The translations under genes and the position numbers were made by a program. DNA of 51,979 bases from Bacteroidota bacterium (lineage in GTDB: Bacteria; Bacteroidota; Ignavibacteria; Tepidaquicellales; Tepidaquicellaceae), in assembly GCA_018266845.1 (NCBI GenBank), contig JAFDZO010000042.1, forward strand, positions 1-51,979. Direction: 5' to 3'. The notes under the pieces are model-generated. The model saw nothing but the letters and a program-made list of their open reading frames with translations. It had not been told where the DNA came from and did no database searches. The number at the start of each line of letters is the position of its first letter. Positions within the stretch are counted from its first letter, which is position 1. This document shows positions 7,869-16,187 of this stretch, piece by piece.

Positions 7869-8767
7869 AAAAAGGATTTTTAATATTTATATTTTTTTTA
7901 TATGCATCTGCCGGCGCGCAATATACTTCTCTTGTAGCAAGAAATTATCCTCCATTACAAGAGGCTATTTCTGAATATTTACAGCTTGAGAAAAAAAACT
8001 TAATCTTTACAATTAAGAAGAATAAAATAAAGAAAGTTCTCTATGTAATAAAGGGACAGGATGCCTTTACATGTGATTTTAATAGAGAGGGTCTGCCTGT
8101 TCACTACGTAGAGCTTGATTCTCTCGGCAAAGATACAGTATTTAAGGCAGAGCTTTTTTACAATAATATGAATAACATGATAGAGTACAAATCTTATTCT
8201 AAAATTTACGGCAGAGATGATTATAGTTTTTTTTACGAAAATAACCGGCTTACTTCGTATGAATGTAAAGCTGATGAATCAAGCCGTGAAAAAGTTACCT
8301 TGATTTATGATAATATAGGAAAGATTGCTGCAGTATCCGAAATTACAATCGAAGGCAGAAACAGGTCTTACGAATTTTTCAGAGGAAAAAATGGAACACT
8401 TGATTCCATTATGTATGAAGGAAAGACGATTCATCTATTTTCTAAAGATGAAAAAATTTTAACAGTATTATCTCCATACGGCTATTTAGAGTGTTACTTG
8501 GTTTTTGACGGCATTATTAACGGTGAACTTGTTATAAATTTTAGTAAAGCTGATGAACAAACACTTCTTAAATTGTTAGACTTGGCAAAAACAACCACTG
8601 AGCTTAGTGAATATGGGAAGTATTTCGGTGCTTTCAAAAAAGAAGTAATTTTGGATTTATACAGAAGTTATTATGATGAAAAGGGAGTACCGGAATATGT
8701 GGAATCATACAACCCTGACTTTACAATTGAAATCGGAAGATATATTTATGAATATTACGAAAACTAA
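7865..8767 (+). CDS. Secreted array paralog 6
   Basis: 300 residues from a GTG start that overlaps the lipoprotein stop by 4 bp. Signal peptide GFLIFIFFLYASAGA, followed by QYTSLVARNY. The family motif is clear: FTIKKNKIKKVLYV. YD-like text follows (TLIYDNIGKIAAVSEI), and the C-terminus is YIYEYYEN. It starts a run of three closely spaced paralogs (gaps of 6 and 8 bp). Function unknown. Confidence 0.75.
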   Translation: MKKGFLIFIFFLYASAGAQYTSLVARNYPPLQEAISEYLQLEKKNLIFTIKKNKIKKVLYVIKGQDAFTCDFNREGLPVHYVELDSLGKDTVFKAELFYNNMNNMIEYKSYSKIYGRDDYSFFYENNRLTSYECKADESSREKVTLIYDNIGKIAAVSEITIEGRNRSYEFFRGKNGTLDSIMYEGKTIHLFSKDEKILTVLSPYGYLECYLVFDGIINGELVINFSKADEQTLLKLLDLAKTTTELSEYGKYFGAFKKEVILDLYRSYYDEKGVPEYVESYNPDFTIEIGRYIYEYYEN

Positions 8768-8773
8768 TTAATT

Positions 8774-9616
8774 ATGTGTCGCTTTATTGTGATAATCATC
8801 TTGCTTTTCACTTCAGTTTGCTCGCGCGCGCAGTATACTTTCTACTTAAATATTGAACAAGTTGATAAATATTTAACCCGAAAAATCTATTTTGATGATG
8901 TTTGGAAATTAGACAGGGAAATTTTAAAAAATAATAAAGTTTCAAAGGTTACTGTTTATGATTACGGAAATGTGCTTGAGTTTATGATGAATATTAATAA
9001 AGAAGGATATGCCGTTTCGTTCAGGTACTTTGAGCGGCGTTTAAAAACACAAGTCGGATGTGGTTACCGCCCTGATACAATGCTTGTATTTTACAACAAT
9101 GAAAATAATATTGAAAAGATAAAGAGTGTACCTACGCTTTTGGGTTTTGGAGATATAGAACATAATTTGAATTATACAAATAATGACCTCAAGTCTGTAA
9201 TTATTAATTATGATGGAAAATTTTATGAATCTGATAGTATTCTTTATTTAAACGGAAAGCCGGTGAATGTTCTGCATTTTTACAGATACGGGGGTCAGCC
9301 AGTTTCGTCAATATTCTTTTACTCTCCTGATACAACTCATAACAACGGAAAGCCTATAATCGGCGGAGATTGGGAAATTTATGCCACGAATAAAGACAGC
9401 ATTGCCTTTGTCGCGGGTGAAATACCCCTTGAAATTACTACGCTAAAGAACAACAGAATTGCGATGCAATATTTTGATTATGGTGAAAGACGTTTTGGGA
9501 GAGCTTTTATGGAATATGTTTATAAGCCTGACGGTTTAATTCAATACATTAAAATAAAAGACCGCCTCGGTAGAAATCACACAAGGTTTTACGAATACGA
9601 ATATTATTCAGACTAA
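8774..9616 (+). CDS. Secreted array paralog 7
   Basis: 280 residues. Signal peptide FIVIIILLFTSVCSRA, followed by QYTFYLN. Family motif ILKNNKVSKVTVYDYG. Late segment YVYKPDGLIQYIKIKDRLG and C-terminus YEYEYYSD. The 6-bp gap from paralog 6 and 8-bp gap to paralog 8 indicate one transcript. Function unknown. Confidence 0.75.
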   Translation: MCRFIVIIILLFTSVCSRAQYTFYLNIEQVDKYLTRKIYFDDVWKLDREILKNNKVSKVTVYDYGNVLEFMMNINKEGYAVSFRYFERRLKTQVGCGYRPDTMLVFYNNENNIEKIKSVPTLLGFGDIEHNLNYTNNDLKSVIINYDGKFYESDSILYLNGKPVNVLHFYRYGGQPVSSIFFYSPDTTHNNGKPIIGGDWEIYATNKDSIAFVAGEIPLEITTLKNNRIAMQYFDYGERRFGRAFMEYVYKPDGLIQYIKIKDRLGRNHTRFYEYEYYSD

Positions 9617-9624
9617 AAAATTTT

Positions 9625-10455
9625 ATGAATAAACTAATTTTAGTTTTACTGTTATTCATTAGTATCAATGCGCGCGCGCAGTACGCAGAGTTTTACGCAA
9701 TCGAAGTTCCTGAAAGGTATGTAATGGGAACGCTCTTATTCAAAGACATTCTTCTGAAGGATGCCGAAGTTATGAAGTCAAACAAAGTGAAAGAGGTATA
9801 TATAAAAACAGGAGAGAAAACAGAAGAGAAGATGCTTGTGAACTCACAAGGGTACATAGAAGATTATTATACGTTCAACCCGGAGACCGATGCGATTGAA
9901 ACGCACTGGCGGTTTGGCTATGGAGAAGGAAACATTTTAACAAGCGCGTATTTCCGCCATGCAAGGCAGCGCATTAATTACATTCTCTCCTATGAAAATG
10001 GCAGGCTGGCAAAAATCAACTGTGATTCTGCCGGCACCGAAAGCCAATGGAGTTTTGAATATGAAGCAGGCAGGATGTCGAAAATGATTTATACGAAATC
10101 AGCCTTCGACAGCTTTGCTTTAACATATAATTTTTTATACGATGCTGAAAGCAGGGTTATTAGCGTACAAACCGGAGACGGTGAAAAAATTTATAGCATA
10201 ACCTATGATAACAGCTCACTAAAAATTTCGTACGGAATGATTTTCAGTAATAAATATAAATTTAAAGATGAAAGAATTACCGAAAAAGTTTTTGAGTATC
10301 AGACCAAAGAGTATTTGCAGACACAAACCCCTTCTAAAATTATCACAACACAGGAGGAATATATTTACAATGAAAAAGGATTAATAACCGAAAGCGTGAT
10401 TAAGTCAGACTCAAATGAAAAAAAGTCAGTTTTTGAATACAGTTTTTATGAGTAA
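9625..10455 (+). CDS. Secreted array paralog 8
   Basis: 276 residues. Signal peptide LILVLLLFISINARA, followed by QYAEFYA, a typical mature N-terminus of the family. The motif EVMKSNKVKEVYIKTG is close to the family consensus. The pattern 'YNEKGLITESVIKSD' comes before the C-terminus FEYSFYE. It ends the tight run; the next paralog follows after 83 bp. Function unknown. Confidence 0.75.
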   Translation: MNKLILVLLLFISINARAQYAEFYAIEVPERYVMGTLLFKDILLKDAEVMKSNKVKEVYIKTGEKTEEKMLVNSQGYIEDYYTFNPETDAIETHWRFGYGEGNILTSAYFRHARQRINYILSYENGRLAKINCDSAGTESQWSFEYEAGRMSKMIYTKSAFDSFALTYNFLYDAESRVISVQTGDGEKIYSITYDNSSLKISYGMIFSNKYKFKDERITEKVFEYQTKEYLQTQTPSKIITTQEEYIYNEKGLITESVIKSDSNEKKSVFEYSFYE

Positions 10456-10538
10456 TGTTTTATGAGAAAAATGTGAGTGTATTTTCTTCCCGCTAAATAT
10501 TAAATTTAAAATTAATCAAAAATTCCCAAAATTCACCA

Positions 10539-11492
10539 ATGAAAAAGTTTCTATACCTTTGTTTGCTTTGCTGCATCCTCTTATCCTCAAATGCGTTTGC
10601 GCAATATTCGGAGTTTTTCAAATATCAAAAGCCCCTGCTTCAGCTTATCACTAATACTGCTCTTGACAGCGTAATAAAAGTTGACCAGAGAAAAGTGAGA
10701 ATGAACCGGATTGCAGGAGTTACTGTCAGCGACCAGAACGGGAAAAAGATTGAATACATGCTTTACGATTTGAAGGGAAACATCTCGCAATATTACCAGT
10801 TTGAAGATACGGCAAAGTTTACCTATGACAAGCTCGGGAAAGTTGTTTATACGGTGCTAGATTCATTTCCGAAAAATGTCTATGAAAATATTATCTTCCA
10901 ATACAATGATGCAGGGCAATGCGTGCTGATTGATAAAAACTATAATGATGTTCTCCCTGAAGTAAGAATGGATTTCATCTATGAAAATAAATATCTGAAG
11001 TCAATAACTGCCATTAAAGAGAACTCAGATTTCCGCAAACAATACGGATTTTTTTATGAAGGCGTAAACAATATGGTGAAGAACATCACTGTTGCAAACT
11101 TAGGCGTTGATGAAATCGGAGCAACGAAGTTTGCTCTTGACTATAACACTCTTGGAAAGCTTGCTTCGGTAAAGTTCACCGATAACAATCTGGCTTTTGT
11201 AAATATCCGCTACAGCGGAGATACTGCCCATGTTTCCCCGAATGAAAACGTGTTCGACCCCGTGAACGGAATAGGTCCGCTGGATCAGGTATTCTATGTG
11301 ATAAAAAATCAGCGTATCACTTCGCGTGTTTCGCTGCTGAAGTTTTCCACTTACAACGTGATGCGCGTCGCAGATTATGTCTATACCAATGAAGGTGTGA
11401 TTGATTACATCAATGTAAACTATCACTGCTACAGAGGAATTATTAAAACCGAAAAGCTGAATTATACCTATGAGATTTATGAGAAGAATTGA
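10539..11492 (+). CDS. Secreted array paralog 9
   Basis: 317 residues. Signal peptide FLYLCLLCCILLSSNAFA, followed by QYSEFFKY. Family motif VRMNRIAGVTVSDQNG, then several YD-like phrases (LYDLKGNISQYY, FTYDKLGKVVY, FQYNDAGQCV, LDYNTLGKLASV). This member shows the resemblance to YD/RHS repeats best. C-terminus NYTYEIYEKN. It is the last plus-strand member and faces two minus-strand members. Function unknown. Confidence 0.75.
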   Translation: MKKFLYLCLLCCILLSSNAFAQYSEFFKYQKPLLQLITNTALDSVIKVDQRKVRMNRIAGVTVSDQNGKKIEYMLYDLKGNISQYYQFEDTAKFTYDKLGKVVYTVLDSFPKNVYENIIFQYNDAGQCVLIDKNYNDVLPEVRMDFIYENKYLKSITAIKENSDFRKQYGFFYEGVNNMVKNITVANLGVDEIGATKFALDYNTLGKLASVKFTDNNLAFVNIRYSGDTAHVSPNENVFDPVNGIGPLDQVFYVIKNQRITSRVSLLKFSTYNVMRVADYVYTNEGVIDYINVNYHCYRGIIKTEKLNYTYEIYEKN

Positions 11493-11537
11493 GCTTGTTA
11501 TTTTTTCAGCAGCAAGCAGGAATAAAAATTAGAGTAC

Positions 11538-11561
11538 TTCCTCTCCGGCGCAGGAGAGGAA
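11538..11561. terminator. Hairpin between convergent genes
   Basis: TTCCTCTCC and GGAGAGGAA form a perfect 9-bp stem around the loop GGCGCA. It sits between the convergent ends of paralogs 9 and 10. No T-tract follows on the plus strand (A-rich instead), so it is not a canonical terminator, though the position suits a shared one. Confidence 0.45.
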
Positions 11562-11617
11562 AAATCGGCGCATAGCTTCATAAATTCTCATGTTGAAATT
11601 TTCTTCTAATCTTTTTC

Positions 11618-12421
11618 TTAATCATCATAATATTTAAAAACATATTTTCTTTTTGAAACTACTCCGTTTCTGGAAAAAACTTCACCCCGAACGCCGTTCT
11701 CATCAATTGTGTATTCTATTTCGCTGATAAGCATTCCTTTATAGAAGCAAATATTCTTTGTTACTTCATTATTGGCAATCTTATACACTAATTTATCACC
11801 CGAATCATTTTCGATACTATATTCCTCCGGCAAGTTCTTCACAAAATATTTATCAATGGAATTCCCGCCTCCATACTTCAAAGAGACTTTTACATCTTCA
11901 TTCGTGTAACTGAACTCATAAGCCAGCTCTTTATCTTTAAAATTTTCGTTAACCAATCTTTTTATTCTTCCATTGGAAATTTCAAAATTATACCTTATAT
12001 GTTTTGTAGAATCATAATTGATTATCAAATAATCCGGGTATTTTCCAGTGTAAAAAATAATCAGCGTCGTTTTCTTTTTTTCAGTTCCAATGGTAATCGA
12101 ATCGGGGCTTCCCGAATTATTATAAGAAACAAATAAATTTTTATTTGCCAAAGTATTAATATCAAATCCGTAATAGCTCTGTATTAACCTGCCGTTTCTG
12201 TCGTATTTAAAATCATCTATCACTCTGCCGGATTCGATTTCAACAATTTGCGATTCTTTTACTTTTTCTTTCTTTACCCATGATTCATTTATTTCGTTTA
12301 ATCTCTGCATAAGGGTAAAAGTCAGATAATAAGAAAGTATCCCATCCGGGTTATATCTTTCACTCTGCGCAGAGACAGAAGAAGAGATAAAAATTAGTAG
12401 AGCCAGAACTATTTTCTTCAT
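11618..12421 (-). CDS. Secreted array paralog 10
   Basis: 267 residues on the minus strand. Signal peptide IVLALLIFISSSVSA, followed by QSERYN. Family motif WVKKEKVKESQIVEIESG, YD-like FKYDRNGRLIQSYYG and C-terminus YVFKYYDD. It follows paralog 11 with a 3-bp gap, so the two form an operon that converges on the plus-strand array. Shortest intact member. Function unknown. Confidence 0.75.
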   Translation of the reverse strand: MKKIVLALLIFISSSVSAQSERYNPDGILSYYLTFTLMQRLNEINESWVKKEKVKESQIVEIESGRVIDDFKYDRNGRLIQSYYGFDINTLANKNLFVSYNNSGSPDSITIGTEKKKTTLIIFYTGKYPDYLIINYDSTKHIRYNFEISNGRIKRLVNENFKDKELAYEFSYTNEDVKVSLKYGGGNSIDKYFVKNLPEEYSIENDSGDKLVYKIANNEVTKNICFYKGMLISEIEYTIDENGVRGEVFSRNGVVSKRKYVFKYYDD

Positions 12422-12424
12422 GTG

Positions 12425-13273
12425 TTATTTGTAAAACTCGTATTGATAATATTGTGTATAGTTACGCATCTTACCGTCTATATCTTTATACGAAACCGTT
12501 ACGCTTTCCCGCAAGCCCGATGCGCTAAATTTGTTTTCATAGCTGATATAACCCTTGCCGCCATCAAAATCCAGAGACATTTTTTGCGCGATATTATTCT
12601 TAAACTCAAGAACTATCTTATCGTTTTCAACTGTTGTTAAAGTTATCTTATCCGGTTCGTTTAAGATTTTATACAAATCCGGCGAACCCTCTTCATAAAC
12701 ACGGATTAATTTTCCCGACTCGCTGTATTTAAAATTTATATAATAATAGTCATCATCATATCGCTGCATTTTTATCTTTGTCAGCATCGGCTCGCCGGGA
12801 TTATCGGAGTAAACCGGAGCGCTTAAGTAATAATCAATACTGTCCCCTGAATAAATTATAGAGCTTATCTTCCCGTTTTTATAATAGAAGTGTGAAATAT
12901 ACGTCAAACCGCTTTCATCTGTCTGATAAATAATGGAGGGCATATTTATAGAATCATATACTATTCTTACCGCGCTAACCGGTGATTGCATTGTGTCAAA
13001 CGAATACTCCATATTTATTAAGCCGTTAACATCTATGAAACGTATTCTTTCAGACCAGAAATCATCTTTGCTGTTTTTAAGATAAATTTTTTTCACTTTA
13101 TTGCGCTTCAGCAGCTTTGATTCCGCATCCAGATTTTCTTTAAACAGTATTCTGAAAGTCATAAGCCGCGCAATTGATGAATTGTCATAAGAATGACCCG
13201 GCTGCGCAAACGACTTAAAAGGAGAGATTATTACTGCAAGAAAAATTATTATTGCTGCAAGAAAAAATTTCAT
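12425..13273 (-). CDS. Secreted array paralog 11
   Basis: 282 residues. Leader FFLAAIIIFLAVIISPFKSFA, followed by QPGHSYDN. Motif LLKRNKVKKIYLKNSK is the cleanest copy of the family signature. Later text NFKYSESGKLIRVYEEG and C-terminus YQYEFYK. First gene of the two-gene minus-strand operon with paralog 10. The upstream 100 bp is very AT-rich and must hold the promoter, but no convincing consensus was found. Function unknown. Confidence 0.75.
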   Translation of the reverse strand: MKFFLAAIIIFLAVIISPFKSFAQPGHSYDNSSIARLMTFRILFKENLDAESKLLKRNKVKKIYLKNSKDDFWSERIRFIDVNGLINMEYSFDTMQSPVSAVRIVYDSINMPSIIYQTDESGLTYISHFYYKNGKISSIIYSGDSIDYYLSAPVYSDNPGEPMLTKIKMQRYDDDYYYINFKYSESGKLIRVYEEGSPDLYKILNEPDKITLTTVENDKIVLEFKNNIAQKMSLDFDGGKGYISYENKFSASGLRESVTVSYKDIDGKMRNYTQYYQYEFYK

Positions 13274-13411
13274 TTAGCTTTTTTTCTAAAATAGGAATTT
13301 TTTTACAATTTAGCTTTATAGTTTTATCTACTTACATAATAACATCATCGCAAAATTCAACATATTTGAAGCTCTTGACTCTGTTTTAAAAACTTATTTC
13401 TTTTTTGCAAA

Positions 13412-13445
13412 AAAAATCCCTCTGCATAGTTGCAAAGGGATTTTT
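13412..13445. terminator. Bidirectional terminator-like hairpin
   Basis: AAAAATCCCT (13412-13421) pairs with AGGGATTTTT (13436-13445). A stem flanked by A and T runs could act in both directions. It lies upstream of the minus-strand pair and beside the orphan sorting-domain fragment. Confidence 0.65.
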
Positions 13446-13468
13446 CATTCACCTGTTTTCATTTCTCG

Positions 13469-13490
13469 TTGCTACGCTCCGGCGTAGCAA
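13469..13490. repeat. Dispersed palindrome with core CTACGCTCCnGCGTAG
   Basis: TTGCTACGC and GCGTAGCAA form a perfect 9-bp stem with loop TCCG. The same core (CTACGCTCC then GCGTAG) occurs in the hairpin at 41117-41142, so it belongs to a dispersed palindrome family of this genome. Confidence 0.6.
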
Positions 13491-13531
13491 AGAAGAAACA
13501 AACAACATATAGCAAGCAACCGAAACTGAAT

Positions 13532-13615
13532 TTACTTCACAAGCACCATCTTTCTCGTCTCTGAAAAATTTCCTGTTTCGAGTTTATAAAAATAAATTCC
13601 GCCGCTGAAGAAATT
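13532..13615 (-). pseudogene. Orphan T9SS sorting-domain fragment
   Basis: The minus strand encodes FFSGGIYFYKLETGNFSETR followed by KMVLVK and TAA. These are the last 26-27 residues of a T9SS C-terminal sorting domain like those of the eight proteins at 23752-39374. Nothing upstream continues the domain, and a dispersed palindrome lies nearby. It is the 3' end of a deleted exported-protein gene. Confidence 0.8.
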
Positions 13616-13708
13616 TTCCAAAAACCTGCGAGCATCACTCGCCGTGAATTTTGCCCAAGCCAGTTATTAACAGTTATTTAAAAAATGGAATTTTCCTCCG
13701 AAAAAATC

Positions 13709-13739
13709 TTTGCGCAGAAAAATATTTTCTCATACATTG
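13709..13739 (+). promoter_or_regulatory. Possible Bacteroidota-type promoter
   Basis: TTTG at 13709-13712, a 20-base spacer, then TACATTG at 13733-13739, compared with the known Bacteroidota consensus TTTG-N19/20-TAnnTTTG. The -7 element deviates by one base. The lipoprotein ATG is 15 bp downstream. Plausible but unproven. Confidence 0.35.
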
Positions 13740-13754
13740 AAATAAATTCTTTAT

Positions 13755-14762
13755 ATGAGAAAAATGATTTTTACTTCGCTGATGCTTACTGCCTTAGCAG
13801 TTTTATCAGGCTGCAATAACGACGGGCTTGTTTCACCTGACGAAGGAAGCGGTATATTCAAGTGGTCTGTTACAGATTCAGTTTTTTATACAACTCAAAT
13901 CCAAATCGTTGATGAAAACACATTGCTTATTGCCGGAGATTTTTCCAATTGCTATAAAATTCAAAATGGAGTTAAGACACGTCTTGAATTAGAAGAAACT
14001 GATTTCCTTAGCTCAACCATAAAATTTCTCAATGCAGATTACTTCGCATTTGCAAATACTTATAGTTACTCTTATCCCATAAGCACAAAAATAAAATATT
14101 TTAAAAAAGGTATATTGAATACAATAAGTTTTTCTTATGGAGGATATTACGATACAAGAATTTTTGATTTCCTATTGCTGGATACAAATAAACTGCTAAT
14201 CAATACGTCTGATAGTTTATTTATATTTGAAAATTCTCTCGGCAAAAAAATTAAAGGAAGTAACTTTGTATTGCATACAGGCAGACTGGCAAAATCGGAT
14301 GGTAAGATTTATGTGATTTTGTTTGATACATATCAGCAGTCAGTAAGCGCTGCGCAAATCATAAATGACAGTTTACAGGCTTTCTCATTTCTTTCAGACG
14401 CAAAAAATATCTGGATAGATAATATCAAAGGAAAGATTGTTAAAGAATGGCAGGATATTGACCGCAAAACAAATCTTTCCTATCTCAGCCCGCAAGGCTG
14501 GATAACTTTTTTTTCATCTAATATAAAATATTTTCAGTCTATTGCAGGTGAAAGCATAGACAATTTTTATTTCAGCGCAAGAGATTCGTCAAATAAAATC
14601 GTAAGAGGGTACTATAACGGAAGAGCAATATTGGAAGATACTAATTTTCCCGTTAAGGATTCAACGGGCTTAAGCGTTTCAATGCTTAACGGAACAATTT
14701 ACGCTTCAAGAGAAATCTACTCCAGCGGAAAATCTTATATTTATAAAGGTGTAAGAAGGTAA
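13755..14762 (+). CDS. Lipoprotein, member 1 of a four-gene family
   Basis: 335 residues. Lipoprotein leader LAVLSGC (Cys20), then a short linker NNDGLVSP. The rest is beta-rich with short repeated segments (ENTLLIAGDFSNCYKI, INTSDSLFIFEN) and ends SYIYKGVRR, suggesting a propeller-like fold. It shares length, leader, the 'SP...F.W' opening and the 'F.DS.F' phrases with the proteins at 20718, 45498 and 46518. It should be a membrane-anchored envelope protein. Ligand and role are unknown. Confidence 0.7.
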   Translation: MRKMIFTSLMLTALAVLSGCNNDGLVSPDEGSGIFKWSVTDSVFYTTQIQIVDENTLLIAGDFSNCYKIQNGVKTRLELEETDFLSSTIKFLNADYFAFANTYSYSYPISTKIKYFKKGILNTISFSYGGYYDTRIFDFLLLDTNKLLINTSDSLFIFENSLGKKIKGSNFVLHTGRLAKSDGKIYVILFDTYQQSVSAAQIINDSLQAFSFLSDAKNIWIDNIKGKIVKEWQDIDRKTNLSYLSPQGWITFFSSNIKYFQSIAGESIDNFYFSARDSSNKIVRGYYNGRAILEDTNFPVKDSTGLSVSMLNGTIYASREIYSSGKSYIYKGVRR

Positions 14763-14878
14763 GCTCATATTAATTCTTACGCTGTATTTGAAAAATAAAA
14801 CCTTTAACTTTATGTAAGCATTAACCCGATAGTTTTTGTAAGGGGGTGGAACGGGTAGATGTAAACTTACAAAAACAA

Positions 14879-15241
14879 ATGCTTCATAAATTTAAGTTCT
14901 TTTCAGCAGTCTCAATCTGTCTGCTGATAATATTTTCCTGCGGAAACTCCGGTGAGAAATCTGGAAAATACAAAATCTCCCTAAGCGGCACAGATAAGCT
15001 CCGCTATACAGGTTATTACAAAACAATTTCTCCCAACGGAGCGATTCGGTCAAACACTGTAGAAGGTGTTCTCCCCGCCGAGTATTTCCTCGAGGACTGT
15101 AAATCGCTTGTGTGTTCATTTCAAAAAGAGGCAGAGCGCGGCGAACTGCGGATGATTATCACCGATGAAAACGGAAATGAGCTTCGCAATGAGTTTACAG
15201 CAATGTCTTACGGCAGCGTTCAGCTAACGACGGATTTTTAA
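14879..15241 (+). CDS. Small lipoprotein related to the one at 7098
   Basis: About 120 residues from the ATG at 14879; a longer start at 14846 would put charged residues before the leader. Lipobox LIIFSC. The domain contains YKISLSGTDKL, YKTISPNGAIRSNTVEG, LPAEYFLEDCKSLVC, GELRMII and GSVQLT, in the same order as the domain in the 7098 lipoprotein. The pattern (short strands, a proline-containing turn, a Cys, then GxLRV) recalls small envelope beta-sandwich domains, but no named family is claimed. It lies between the first lipoprotein and the AbiE module. Confidence 0.65.
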   Translation: MLHKFKFFSAVSICLLIIFSCGNSGEKSGKYKISLSGTDKLRYTGYYKTISPNGAIRSNTVEGVLPAEYFLEDCKSLVCSFQKEAERGELRMIITDENGNELRNEFTAMSYGSVQLTTDF

Positions 15242-15270
15242 CAAAGTAATTTTTTATGGTTCATATTCAT

Positions 15271-15356
15271 AATACAAGAAAATCTCTTTATTTTTTAATA
15301 TAAAATATATAATTTTATATGTTTTATATTATATTTATAAGAAAATTTCTTGTATT
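15271..15356. promoter_or_regulatory. Inverted-repeat operator and promoter region of the AbiE pair
   Basis: AATACAAGAAA at 15271-15281 is the exact complement of TTTCTTGTATT at 15346-15356, which abuts the antitoxin TTG start. A second nested pair lies inside: AATATAAAA at 15297-15305 and TTTTATATT at 15322-15330. AbiEi antitoxins are known to repress their own operon by binding inverted repeats upstream, so the outer pair is a good candidate operator. The very AT-rich centre would hold the promoter. Confidence 0.6.
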
Positions 15357-16184
15357 TTGAATACAAATAATAGAATTCTCTCGGGAAAAGCGAATTTCCT
15401 TCTTGAAAGTCTGATTTCGCAGAATAAAAATTTTTTCAATATTCAGGATGCCATAGAGATTATTGAAAATAGTTCTATTACAAATGTGAGCGAACTTCTG
15501 CGTTCGATAGCGCGCAGAGGGCGAATACGAAAAATTTCGGCAGGATTGTATTGTATAGTTCCTTTAGGTGAAAATGCAGATACATATTTGCCGGACTGGC
15601 ACTTAACTGCGAAAGAGCTTGTCAACAATTCACCCTACTATATAGGGTTTTACAGCGCATTGGATATTCACGGTCTTATTACCCAGCCCTCTTTAACCGA
15701 GCAGGTTGTAACTTCAAAACAGTTTATACCGAAGCATAAAAAAATAGGAAGCGTAAAATTTGAATTCATATACTTTAATGAAAAACATTTCTTCGGATTT
15801 GAAAATACATGGATTGACAAGTATGATAAAATTCAATGCAGCGATTTGGAAAAAACCTTTATAGATTGCCTGTATAAACCAGGATATGGTTCAGGAATAA
15901 CTGAAATTGTTAAAGCGATTTACAAAGCTCGTGATAAAATTAGCGAAGAGAAGATGCTGAATTATCTGGAAAAATTTGATTCGCAGGCTGTGATGCAAAG
16001 ACTCGGATTTATTTTATCGAAGCTGGATATTTTATACATGCTTAGAAAGTATCTGCAATCAAATATTACAAAAGTTTATACTCCGCTCGACCCCTCCCTG
16101 CCCTCTGAAGGAAAATATCATTCGCAATGGAGCATACAGGAGAATATAAAATTCGAAGAAATTAAAAATTCTCTGGAAAACTAA
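15357..16184 (+). CDS. AbiEi-family antitoxin (type IV toxin-antitoxin)
   Basis: 275 residues from a TTG start directly after the inverted repeat. N-terminal winged helix about residues 10-70 (FFNIQDAIEIIENSSITNVS, then RRGRIRKISAGLYCI), then the larger AbiEi C-terminal domain (LVNNSPYYIGFYSALDIHG, CSDLEKTFIDCLYKPGYGSG). The family represses its operon and counteracts the nucleotidyltransferase toxin encoded next. The toxin gene begins 3 bp downstream. Length and order match typical AbiE systems, which act in abortive infection against phage. Confidence 0.9.
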   Translation: MNTNNRILSGKANFLLESLISQNKNFFNIQDAIEIIENSSITNVSELLRSIARRGRIRKISAGLYCIVPLGENADTYLPDWHLTAKELVNNSPYYIGFYSALDIHGLITQPSLTEQVVTSKQFIPKHKKIGSVKFEFIYFNEKHFFGFENTWIDKYDKIQCSDLEKTFIDCLYKPGYGSGITEIVKAIYKARDKISEEKMLNYLEKFDSQAVMQRLGFILSKLDILYMLRKYLQSNITKVYTPLDPSLPSEGKYHSQWSIQENIKFEEIKNSLEN

Positions 16185-16187
16185 TTT

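Noticed and set aside
1023-13273. Array genes as RHS polymorphic toxins with immunity genes
   Set aside because: Proteins are about 300 residues with Sec leaders, lack the RHS core PxxxxDPxGL junction and variable toxin tips, and no alternating small immunity genes are present.
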